Both the position numbers and the translations under genes were made by a program. From positions 55,302 to 84,334 of the forward strand of contig DJWE01000085.1 in NCBI GenBank assembly GCA_002441465.1: 29,033 bases of DNA. The letters run 5' to 3'. Under the pieces are notes generated by a model. It saw only the letters and a list, made by a program, of their open reading frames with translations, did not search any database and was not told the DNA's origin. Origin of the DNA: Propionibacteriaceae bacterium UBA6238. GTDB taxonomy: Bacteria > Actinomycetota > Actinomycetes > Propionibacteriales > Propionibacteriaceae. The first letter of the stretch is position 1, and the number at the start of each line of letters is the position of its first letter. This document shows positions 1-6,698 of the stretch, in pieces.

Positions 1-2538
1 CGACTCCGACTCGGTCGGCTCGACCATCAACGTGCCGGCTACCGGGAAACTCATCGTCGGCGCATGGAAACCGTAGTCGACAAGGCGTTTCGCCACGTCG
101 TCCACGGTGATCCCGGTGTGCTTGGTGAGCTCGCGCAGGTCGAGGATGCACTCGTGGGCGACCAGCCCGGATCCGCCGGTGTAGAGCACGGGGAAGTACG
201 GGTCGAGGCGCCGGGCCACGTAGTTCGCGGCCAGGATCGCCGATTGGGCGGCCAGCCGCAGCCCATCGGCTCCCATCAGCGCGATGAACGCCCACGTGAT
301 CGGCAGGACGCCGGCCGAGCCGTAGGGGCCGGCGCTGACCGGGCCGTAGCTGCTCGCCGGACCGGCCACGGGAACCAGCGGGTGGTTCGGCAGGTACGGC
401 GCGAGGTGCGCGCGAACCGCGACCGGACCGACTCCGGGACCGCCACCGCCGTGCGGGATCGCAAAGGTCTTGTGGAGGTTGAGGTGGCTCACGTCGGCGC
501 CGAACTTCCCCGGACGGGCCAGGCCCAGCATCGCGTTGAGGTTCGCACCGTCGACGTATACCTGACCTCCAGCCTCGTGCACCTGCTGGCAGATCTCGGT
601 GATCGTCTCCTCGAACACCCCGTGCGTGGACGGGTAGGTCACCATCACCGCGGCCAGCTCGCTCGCATGCTGTTCGACCTTCGCGCGCAGGTCGGCGAGA
701 TCGACCGATCCGTCCGCGGCCGTCGCCACCACGACCACACGCATCCCCGCCATCACCGCCGACGCGGCGTTGGTGCCGTGCGCCGACGCCGGGATCAGGC
801 AGACCGTGCGGTGCGGTTCGCCGTTGGCGCGGTGGTAGGAGCGGATCGCCATCAGGCCGGCGAACTCACCTTGGCTGCCCGCGTTGGGCTGCAGGCTGAC
901 CCGGTCGTAGCCGGTGATCTCGGCGAGCCAGTCGCACAGCTGGCCGATCAGCTGCGTGTAGCCGGCCGCATCCGCGTCCGGAACGAACGGGTGCAGCCCG
1001 GCGAACCCGGGATAGCTGATCGGTTCCATCGCCGCCGCAGGGTTCAGCTTCAGCGTGCATGAGCCGAGCGGAATCATCCCCTTGTCCAGGGCGAAGTCGC
1101 GATCGGCGAGGGTGCGCAGGTAACGCATCAGCTCGGTCTCGCTGTGGTAGCGGGCGAACACCGGGTGCGTGAGGAAGTCGGCGTCCCTGGTGTGGTCGCC
1201 CAGCCCGCCCGTTGCCGCATCGGTGAGCGTCGCCTGGAAGGCCCGAGCCACGGTCGTCAGTGCGACCTCATCGGCGTCCTCCCCCACGCTGACCCCGACC
1301 CGATCGGCGTCCACCAGGCGCAGGTGCACTCCGTCTGCGCGGGCCGCCGCGACGACTTCCGCGGCGCGGCCCGGCACGGTCACGGTGAGCGTGTCGAAGA
1401 AGCTCTCCCCCGCCAGCTCGAGCCCGGCGGCGCGCACCGCAGCAGCCAGGCGCCGGGTCCGTTCGTGGATTGACCGCGCGATCGCGGTCAACCCGTCCGG
1501 GCCGTGATGGACCGCGTAGCAGCTCGCCGCAACGGCCAGCAGCACCTGGGCGGTGCAGATGTTCGAGGTGGCCCGCTCCCTGCGAATGTGCTGTTCGCGG
1601 GTCTGCAGGGCGAGTCGGAACGCCGCGACGCCGTCCGCATCCTTGCTCAGTCCGACGATCCTGCCGGGGAGTTGGCGCTCCAGCCCGGAACGGACGGCGA
1701 TGTAGCCGGCGTGCGGGCCGCCGTAGAACAGCGGGACGCCGAACCGCTGCGCCGAGCCGACCGCCATGTCAGCGCCCCAGGAGGCTGCCGAACCGATCAG
1801 GGTCGAGGCGAGCAGGTCGAGTGCCGCAATCACCTGAGCGCCGTTGTCGTGCGCCACGCCGGCCAGCTCGTTGAGTTCTGCGGCCGAGGGCAGGCGTCCG
1901 TCCGCCCCGGGCACCTGCACGACCACGGCGAACGCCTGCTGGGCGCGCACGCCGTCGGCGAGGGAGCCGTCCGCGACCACGATCTCAGTTCCGGTCGCCA
2001 GCGCGCGGGTCCTCAGGACGGCGAGGCTCTGCGGAAGCAGGTTCGCGTCCACCACCACCACACCGCCCTTGCGCGACACGCGGTGCGCGACGGCGACGGC
2101 TTCGGCGACGGCTGTGCCCTCGTCGAGCAGGCTCGCCCCGGCCACGGGCAGGCCGGTCAGGTCGGCGATCATCGTCTGGAAGTTGGCCAACGCCTCGAGC
2201 CGGCCCTGGCTGATCTCGGGCTGGTAGGGCGTGTAGGCGGTGTACCAGGCCGGGTTCTCCAGCACCATCCGGCGAACCACCGGCGGCGTAATCGTGCCGT
2301 GGTAGCCCAGGCCGATCATCGAGGTGCCGGGAGCGTTGCTTTGGGCGAGCTCGGACAACCTGCGCTGTACCTCGAACTCGCTCAGCGGTTCGGGCAACTG
2401 CAGCGGCTGGTCGAGCCGGATCGCGGCGGGTACGGCCGCGTCGGTGAGCTCGTCGAGGTCGGCGAAGCCGAGCATCGCGAGCATCTCCTGCTGGTCGGGC
2501 GTCGAAGGGCCCACGTGGCGTCGGGTGAAGTCGTTCAT
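1..2538 (-). CDS. gcvP: Glycine dehydrogenase (decarboxylating), P-protein, 3' end outside window
   Basis: This is the pyridoxal-phosphate (PLP) dependent P-protein of the glycine cleavage system, which decarboxylates glycine and passes the aminomethyl group to the lipoyl arm of GcvH. The start is the ATG at 2538, giving MNDFTRRHVGPS; 846 codons are present. Family members are about 950 residues, so roughly 100 C-terminal residues lie beyond position 1. The PLP lysine is residue 690 (codon 469-471) in HLNLHKTFAIPHGGGGPG. The N-terminal half carries the family segment SMIGLGYHGT, and the last visible residues read PTMSFPVAGTLMVEPTES. It lies downstream of two MerR regulators, garA and gcvH on the same strand, as in Mycobacterium. 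The Shine-Dalgarno sequence is weak. Identification is secure. Confidence 0.97.
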   Translation of the reverse strand, partial: MNDFTRRHVGPSTPDQQEMLAMLGFADLDELTDAAVPAAIRLDQPLQLPEPLSEFEVQRRLSELAQSNAPGTSMIGLGYHGTITPPVVRRMVLENPAWYTAYTPYQPEISQGRLEALANFQTMIADLTGLPVAGASLLDEGTAVAEAVAVAHRVSRKGGVVVVDANLLPQSLAVLRTRALATGTEIVVADGSLADGVRAQQAFAVVVQVPGADGRLPSAAELNELAGVAHDNGAQVIAALDLLASTLIGSAASWGADMAVGSAQRFGVPLFYGGPHAGYIAVRSGLERQLPGRIVGLSKDADGVAAFRLALQTREQHIRRERATSNICTAQVLLAVAASCYAVHHGPDGLTAIARSIHERTRRLAAAVRAAGLELAGESFFDTLTVTVPGRAAEVVAAARADGVHLRLVDADRVGVSVGEDADEVALTTVARAFQATLTDAATGGLGDHTRDADFLTHPVFARYHSETELMRYLRTLADRDFALDKGMIPLGSCTLKLNPAAAMEPISYPGFAGLHPFVPDADAAGYTQLIGQLCDWLAEITGYDRVSLQPNAGSQGEFAGLMAIRSYHRANGEPHRTVCLIPASAHGTNAASAVMAGMRVVVVATAADGSVDLADLRAKVEQHASELAAVMVTYPSTHGVFEETITEICQQVHEAGGQVYVDGANLNAMLGLARPGKFGADVSHLNLHKTFAIPHGGGGPGVGPVAVRAHLAPYLPNHPLVPVAGPASSYGPVSAGPYGSAGVLPITWAFIALMGADGLRLAAQSAILAANYVARRLDPYFPVLYTGGSGLVAHECILDLRELTKHTGITVDDVAKRLVDYGFHAPTMSFPVAGTLMVEPTESES

Positions 2539-2607
2539 CGCAGGCACCAACCTATCCCGGCTGATGCCCGGTGCCCGGCCGGACCGCCGGGCGTGGCCAC
2601 AGATGAC

Positions 2608-3156
2608 TCAGCCGGCGGCGCGGGCGCGGCGGCGCTGGGCCAGCTCGTCGTCGTGGTGGGAGGAATCGTCGGCACGCTCGGCCGGGAGCTCCTGCAGGGT
2701 GCCCTCGATGTCGCGCCAGACGCCGCCCAAGGCGATTCCGAACATGCCCTGCCCCCCGCGAAGCAGGTCGATCACCTCGTCGTCGGAGGTGCACTCGTAC
2801 ACCGAGACGCCGTCGCTCATCAGAGTCACTGTGGTGAGGTCCTCCACACCACGGGCCCGGAGGTGGTCGATCGCGGTACGGATCTGCTGCAGTGAGATGC
2901 CCGCGTCGATCAGGCGCTTGATCACCTTCAGGATCAGCAGGTCGCGGAAGCTGTACAGCCGCTGGGTGCCGGACCCGCCGGCGGCACGAACCTCAGGCAC
3001 GACCAGACCGGTGCGTGCCCAGTAGTCCAACTGGCGATAGGTGATGTCGGCGGCCCGACACGCGACGGGGCCGCGGAAGCCGAGATCCTCGGGCAGCGGC
3101 GAAAAATCGCCGTCGAACAACAGGTCCTGATTGGGCACCTGGTGCTGAGCGTTCAT
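2608..3156 (-). CDS. MerR-family transcriptional regulator, Rv1830 type
   Basis: A 182-residue DNA-binding protein. A MerR winged helix-turn-helix occupies about residues 31-75 (AADITYRQLDYWARTGLV, then TQRLYSFRDLLILKVIKRL). A dimerisation helix and an acidic, Arg-rich tail follow. The ATG at 3156 is preceded by a good Shine-Dalgarno (AAAGAGG, 5 nt spacing). Its place between the bifunctional-nuclease gene and gcvP matches Rv1830 in M. tuberculosis; the regulator there is longer (about 225 residues). No effector-binding cysteines typical of metal sensors are visible, so the signal is unknown. A promoter with a perfect dyad over its -10 lies directly upstream (3196-3233), suggesting autoregulation. 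Family assignment is firm; targets are inferred only. Confidence 0.92.
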   Translation of the reverse strand: MNAQHQVPNQDLLFDGDFSPLPEDLGFRGPVACRAADITYRQLDYWARTGLVVPEVRAAGGSGTQRLYSFRDLLILKVIKRLIDAGISLQQIRTAIDHLRARGVEDLTTVTLMSDGVSVYECTSDDEVIDLLRGGQGMFGIALGGVWRDIEGTLQELPAERADDSSHHDDELAQRRRARAAG

Positions 3157-3195
3157 CGCTGCCTCTTTCTCGCCTCGTCGGGAATCACCGCGTTG

Positions 3196-3213
3196 GGATT
3201 ACGACGGTAATCC
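3196..3213. promoter_or_regulatory. Perfect 7-4-7 dyad, candidate MerR operator
   Basis: GGATTAC-GACG-GTAATCC is an exact inverted repeat of 7-bp arms with a 4-bp spacer. It lies 40-57 bp upstream of the MerR gene start and covers the predicted -10 element. Binding by the downstream MerR protein, or by the second MerR protein at 3788, is inference. Confidence 0.55.
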
Positions 3214-3233
3214 GGCTCGGATACGGGGGTCAA
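3204..3233 (-). promoter_or_regulatory. Predicted promoter of the MerR gene
   Basis: Read on the minus strand, TTGACC (3228-3233) and TACCGT (3204-3209) are separated by 18 bp. The -10 fits the actinobacterial TAnnnT pattern. The slightly long spacer and a dyad overlapping the -10 are reminiscent of MerR-controlled promoters. The predicted transcription start would leave a leader of about 40 nt before the ATG at 3156. Confidence 0.45.
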
Positions 3234-3282
3234 CGACACGCCGAGGGCAGGTTTCGGTAGTACCCGAGTCTGAAGCGCTACC

Positions 3283-3780
3283 TCAGGGTTGGTCGCCCCC
3301 GCCGGTGAAGTCCTCCGGCGTCACGGAGTCGAGGAACTCGCGGAACCGCTCCACCTCGTCCTCCGGCGGCGCGTCAGGCGGCGTCTCGGTCTCGGCAAGC
3401 ACCCCGGCCTGATCGAGCACCTCGTCGGCGCATTCAATGGCGCAGTTCGCGCGTAACGCCAGCGCGATCGCGTCGCTGGCGCGGGCCGCCAGCCGTCGCG
3501 TCCCGAACACCAGCTCGGCGAAGAACTGGCCGTCGGAATAGCCGGTGAGCTCGACCCGCTCGAGCGGATCGCCGGACGCCTCGATGATCTGCCACGCCAG
3601 ATCGTGAATCGCGGGACGGGACGGGTCGGGTTCCTCGGTCGCGCTGAAGATCGCCGATGCCCCGCCGTGGCTCATCCAGATCGGCAGCAGCCGCTCGCGG
3701 CCATCGACCTCGGCGAGGACCACCAGCGGGGACGTGTCGCCGGTGGAGACGCGGATCTCGACCACCTTCAGTTCGCGCAC
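3283..3780 (-). CDS. Bifunctional nuclease (BFN, DUF151) domain protein, Rv1829 type
   Basis: A 165-residue single-domain protein of the bifunctional nuclease family. It begins with a GTG codon (VRELKVVEIRV), shows the conserved core LLPIWMSHGGASAI and ASDAIALALRANCAIECADEVL, and ends with an acidic tail (EDEVERFREFLDSVTPEDF) like mycobacterial Rv1829. The biochemical role in actinobacteria is not settled; RNase/DNase activity is described for plant and some bacterial relatives. It starts 7 nt after the stop of the upstream MerR gene, with GAGG as a plausible ribosome site, so the two are probably one transcript. Family assignment is confident, molecular role uncertain. Confidence 0.92.
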   Translation of the reverse strand: MRELKVVEIRVSTGDTSPLVVLAEVDGRERLLPIWMSHGGASAIFSATEEPDPSRPAIHDLAWQIIEASGDPLERVELTGYSDGQFFAELVFGTRRLAARASDAIALALRANCAIECADEVLDQAGVLAETETPPDAPPEDEVERFREFLDSVTPEDFTGGGDQP

Positions 3781-3787
3781 GACAGCC

Positions 3788-4483
3788 TCACTGCGGCAGC
3801 TGGGAACGCATGACCGCGGCGTGGGCGTGCAGCACCAGCTGCATCACCTCGGCGGGCAGCGTCCGGTTTGATGGATTCCTGCGCAGGTGCGGGGCGATCG
3901 CCTGCTCGATCAGGCCCACCTCGCGTTCCGCAGCCTGCTTGACCACACGCAGGTGGCGGGCGTCCATGCCGAAGGCCGCCAGCTTGCGCGAGATCACGGC
4001 GACGGTCAGCGCGTCCCTGCCGTAGTAGATCGTGCCGCGCCGGGGCACGACCAACTGATGCTTCTCCAGCTCGGCCAGCGCCGGCTCGCTCAAGCCGCTC
4101 AGCTCCAGCAACTCCCGGCGGGTGACCCGGATCGCCCGTTTCGGTGGCCGTGGCTGGGACGCGACCGTCGGGTCGGGGTCGGCGGCCTCCCCCGGACCGC
4201 CGGAGTGGCTGTTGCCGAGCGCGGGGGGTTCCTGTCCACGGTCCATCAGGTCGAGGTGTTCGCGGATCACCTTGAGGGGCAGGTAATGGTTCTTCTGGAC
4301 ATCGAGGATGTAGCGCAATCGCTCGATGTCGGACTCGGCGTAGCGCCGGTAGCCCGACGGCGCGCGTTCCGGCGAGATCAAGCCCTCCGACTCAAGGAAT
4401 CGGATCTTCGAGATGGAAATGTCCTCGAACTCGGGTTTCAGGATGGCCAGAACCTGACCGATGCTACGCAGTCCGAGCGCCAT
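3788..4483 (-). CDS. MerR-family transcriptional regulator, Rv1828 type
   Basis: A 231-residue regulator. The N-terminal MerR winged helix (residues about 7-75: SIGQVLAILKPEF, SKIRFLESEGLISPERA, SGYRRYAESDIERLRYIL) is followed by a Pro/Gly-rich linker (about 85-110) and a second C-terminal domain (ELLELSGLSEPALAELEKHQ onward), the layout of Rv1828. The ATG at 4483 shares one base with the stop codon of the FHA gene (TGATG), so translation is probably coupled; longer in-frame starts would lie inside the FHA gene and are unlikely. The conserved location beside garA and gcvH suggests a part in regulating central nitrogen and carbon genes, but the effector is unknown. Confidence 0.92.
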   Translation of the reverse strand: MALGLRSIGQVLAILKPEFEDISISKIRFLESEGLISPERAPSGYRRYAESDIERLRYILDVQKNHYLPLKVIREHLDLMDRGQEPPALGNSHSGGPGEAADPDPTVASQPRPPKRAIRVTRRELLELSGLSEPALAELEKHQLVVPRRGTIYYGRDALTVAVISRKLAAFGMDARHLRVVKQAAEREVGLIEQAIAPHLRRNPSNRTLPAEVMQLVLHAHAAVMRSQLPQ

Positions 4484-4965
4484 CAGTCCTGCCCGGCGAA
4501 GAACACCATGCGGAACTTCCCGATCTGGACCTCGTCGCCGCGACGCAGGGCCACATCGCCGTCGATCAGGGTCCGGTTCACGTAAGTGCCGTTCAGGCTG
4601 TTCTCGTCGCTCACCCACACCTGGCCTTCGCGCCGGGTGAAACGGGCATGATGGCGCGACACGGTGATGTCGTCGAGGAAGATGTCGCACCGCGGATGCC
4701 GGCCGGCGGTGATCACATCGGAGTCGATCAGGTAACGGGCACCCGCCTGGGTGCCGCGCAACACCAACAGCAGCGCCGAGCCGCTCGGCAGCGCCTCAAT
4801 CGCTTCCGCGTCGTCGGGACTGAGTTCATCGAGAGTGAACTCCTCCACGACCGGCGGGATCACGCGAGTGGTGTCACCGGAGAGTTTCGCCAGACTGGCA
4901 CCGCAGTGCGGGCAGAAATTCGCGGCCTCGGCGAGATCGTGGCCACAGGCGGGGCAATGCATCAT
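4483..4965 (-). CDS. garA: Zinc-ribbon plus FHA-domain protein, GarA/OdhI type
   Basis: About 160 residues. A forkhead-associated (FHA) domain fills the C-terminal two thirds, with the phosphothreonine-binding signatures AGRHPRCDIFLDD, TVSRHHARF and SLNGTYVNR. In Mycobacterium and Corynebacterium this protein is phosphorylated on an N-terminal threonine by Ser/Thr kinases and then stops inhibiting 2-oxoglutarate dehydrogenase and glutamate metabolism enzymes. Here an N-terminal zinc ribbon (CPAC-x10-CPHC) precedes a short SGDTTRVIPP stretch standing where the ETTSVFR phosphosite lies in GarA. I chose the ATG at 4965 because AAAGGTGG is well spaced for it; the GTG at 4974 is possible and would place the ribosome site poorly. 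Orthology is likely from synteny; phosphoregulation is inferred. Confidence 0.88.
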   Translation of the reverse strand: MMHCPACGHDLAEAANFCPHCGASLAKLSGDTTRVIPPVVEEFTLDELSPDDAEAIEALPSGSALLLVLRGTQAGARYLIDSDVITAGRHPRCDIFLDDITVSRHHARFTRREGQVWVSDENSLNGTYVNRTLIDGDVALRRGDEVQIGKFRMVFFAGQD

Positions 4966-5037
4966 CAAGGCCACCTTTCGTGCGCGGCTGGTGAGCCCTC
5001 CCCCCGACCGAGGCTCAACGACAGGTTGACCTTCAGC

Positions 5038-5418
5038 CTAGCCCGAGACGAGGTCGCTGTACGCGTCCGCGTCGAGAAGATCTTCGACCTCTCCCGCCTC
5101 GGACAGTTCCAGCTCGAAGATCCAACCGTCACCGTAAGGGTCAGAGTTGATCGTCTCAGGAGTCGCGTTGAGCAGTTCGTTGACCGCCGTCACGACCCCG
5201 CTGGCCGGCGCGTAGACATCGGAGACGCTCTTGGTCGACTCCACCTCGGCGCAGGCATCGTCGGCCGCCACCTCCTCGCCGACCTGCGGCAGCGAGACAT
5301 AGACCACGTCGCCGAGCGCCTCGGCGGCATAGTCGGTGATGCCGACCCGCACGGTGTCGCCTGCTCCTTGGCGCACCCACTCGTGTTTGCTGGTGTAGCG
5401 AAGATCATCGGGGAACAC
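5038..5418 (-). CDS. gcvH: Glycine cleavage system H protein
   Basis: A 126-residue lipoyl carrier that shuttles the aminomethyl group of glycine between the P, T and L proteins. The lipoylated lysine is K63 in VESTKSVSDVYAP. Other family landmarks are YTSKHEWVR near the N-terminus, GITDYAAEALGDVVYVSLP, and a C-terminal NSDPYGDGWIFELE. The start is GTG at 5418, supported by AAGGAG seven bases upstream. It lies upstream of garA on the same strand, with 72 bp between, and shares the cluster with gcvP. Confidence 0.97.
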   Translation of the reverse strand: MFPDDLRYTSKHEWVRQGAGDTVRVGITDYAAEALGDVVYVSLPQVGEEVAADDACAEVESTKSVSDVYAPASGVVTAVNELLNATPETINSDPYGDGWIFELELSEAGEVEDLLDADAYSDLVSG

Positions 5419-5498
5419 GCATGCACTCCTTCTCGGCAGCGGCGCTGCCCGTCAACATGGCCAAGACTATCGTTTGGGCGCTCGGTCGGGCCCGGTAG

Positions 5499-6116
5499 TC
5501 ACAGCGACTTTCCCGCCGCCGGATCACCGGGTTCGAGCGGAATACGCCGGATCACGTCGACGCCTTGCCCGATGTAGAGCAAGCCGGACCACCAGTACAA
5601 CCCGGCCCCCCAGATCACACACGCCCAACCGACCGTCCGTGCGATCGTCTGCCAAGGCCCATCACCGATCCCCAGCAACACCAGGGGGAACGCGTACAGC
5701 AGGGCGAAGGTCGCCGCCTTGCCGAGGAAATGGACCGGCAGGCTCGCGAACCCGCGCCGGCGCAGTGCGGGCCAGATCGTGGTGGCCATCAAGACGTCCC
5801 GCGCGCCCAACAGGACCACGAGCCACCACGGGACGATGGAGCGGATCGCAAGACCCACCAACGTGGCGAGGATGTAGAGCCGATCGGCCAGCGGGTCGAG
5901 AACCTGGCCGAGACGTGAGCGCTGATGCCAACTGCGAGCCAGCTTGCCGTCCAGCCAATCCGTGGCGCCACCGATGGCCAACACGACCACGGCCCACACG
6001 TCGGAGTGCCGGTCGAGCAACAGCCACAGCATCACCGGAACCCCCAGCAGCCGGATGAAGCTGAGGATGTTGGGGACCGTCAGCACCCGATCGGTGTCGT
6101 ACGGTTCGCCAGCCAC
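5499..6116 (-). CDS. CDP-alcohol phosphatidyltransferase, PgsA2/cardiolipin-synthase-like
   Basis: A 205-residue integral membrane enzyme with about six hydrophobic segments. It carries the complete CDP-alcohol phosphotransferase signature D-x2-DG-x2-AR-x8-G-x3-D-x3-D at D53, D56, G57, A60, R61, G70, D74 and D78. It should transfer a phosphatidyl group from CDP-diacylglycerol to an alcohol acceptor. The opening VLTVPNILSFIRLLGVPVML and the neighbourhood of gcvH point to the Rv1822 (PgsA2) branch. The downstream position from thrS and the HIT gene instead recalls Rv2612c (PgsA1, phosphatidylinositol-phosphate synthase), so the acceptor (glycerol phosphate, phosphatidylglycerol or inositol phosphate) is open. 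Starts with GTG at 6116, 23 bp after the HIT gene. Confidence 0.85.
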   Translation of the reverse strand: MAGEPYDTDRVLTVPNILSFIRLLGVPVMLWLLLDRHSDVWAVVVLAIGGATDWLDGKLARSWHQRSRLGQVLDPLADRLYILATLVGLAIRSIVPWWLVVLLGARDVLMATTIWPALRRRGFASLPVHFLGKAATFALLYAFPLVLLGIGDGPWQTIARTVGWACVIWGAGLYWWSGLLYIGQGVDVIRRIPLEPGDPAAGKSL

Positions 6117-6139
6117 GAGGCCAGACTATGCGATCGGGC

Positions 6140-6691
6140 TCACAGCCGGCTCCAAGCCGCGGCGAGCACTTGCCGGGTCTGCCCGAGCAGTTGCGGCAGC
6201 GCCTTCGTCTGCGCGACCACGGGCAGGAAGTTGGCGTCCCCCATCCAGCGGGGGACCACATGCTGGTGCAGGTGCGCGGCGATGCCCGCCCCTGCGACCT
6301 CGCCCTGGTTCAGGCCCAGGTTGAAGCCGGCCGGACGGGACACCTCGCGCAACGCGGTCATCGCCTGGGCGGTGAACGCCGACAGCTCGGCGCTCTCCGC
6401 GACAGTCAGCTCGGTGAAGTCGCTGACATGGCGGTACGGACACAACAGCAGGTGCCCTGGCGAGTACGGATAGAGGTTCAAGACGGCGTAGACGAGTTCG
6501 CCGCGGTGGACGATCAGACCGTCGGCGTCCTCACGCTGGGGCGCCTGGCAGAACGGACAGCTGCCCTCGCCGGGATCGGTGGGCTTGTTCTCCCCCTCGA
6601 TATAGACCATCCGGTGCGGAGTCCACAGCCGCTGGAACGCGTCGGGGACGCCGGGCAGCGACCCGGCGTCCTCGATCGGTATCGAATCCAT
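6140..6691 (-). CDS. HIT-family protein, probable diadenosine tetraphosphate phosphorylase (Rv2613c type)
   Basis: A 183-residue histidine-triad nucleotide-binding protein. The catalytic triad motif is HLHQHVVPRW near residue 150. A CPFC pair near residue 38 may belong to a zinc site. NLYPYSPGHLLLCPYRHVSDF is split across the nucleotide-binding strand and is typical of the Ap4A phosphorylase/hydrolase branch. In M. tuberculosis the equivalent gene, Rv2613c, phosphorolyses Ap4A and also follows thrS. The ATG at 6691 (MDSIPIEDAG) is 7 bp after the thrS stop, so co-transcription is likely; aminoacyl-tRNA synthetases produce Ap4A as a by-product, which makes the pairing sensible. Longer in-frame starts would overlap thrS and are less likely. 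Confidence 0.9.
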   Translation of the reverse strand: MDSIPIEDAGSLPGVPDAFQRLWTPHRMVYIEGENKPTDPGEGSCPFCQAPQREDADGLIVHRGELVYAVLNLYPYSPGHLLLCPYRHVSDFTELTVAESAELSAFTAQAMTALREVSRPAGFNLGLNQGEVAGAGIAAHLHQHVVPRWMGDANFLPVVAQTKALPQLLGQTRQVLAAAWSRL

Positions 6692-6698
6692 GGCGCGC

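Noticed and set aside
1504..2895. Plus-strand open frame of about 463 codons
   Set aside because: Antisense to gcvP, which is unmistakable on the minus strand.
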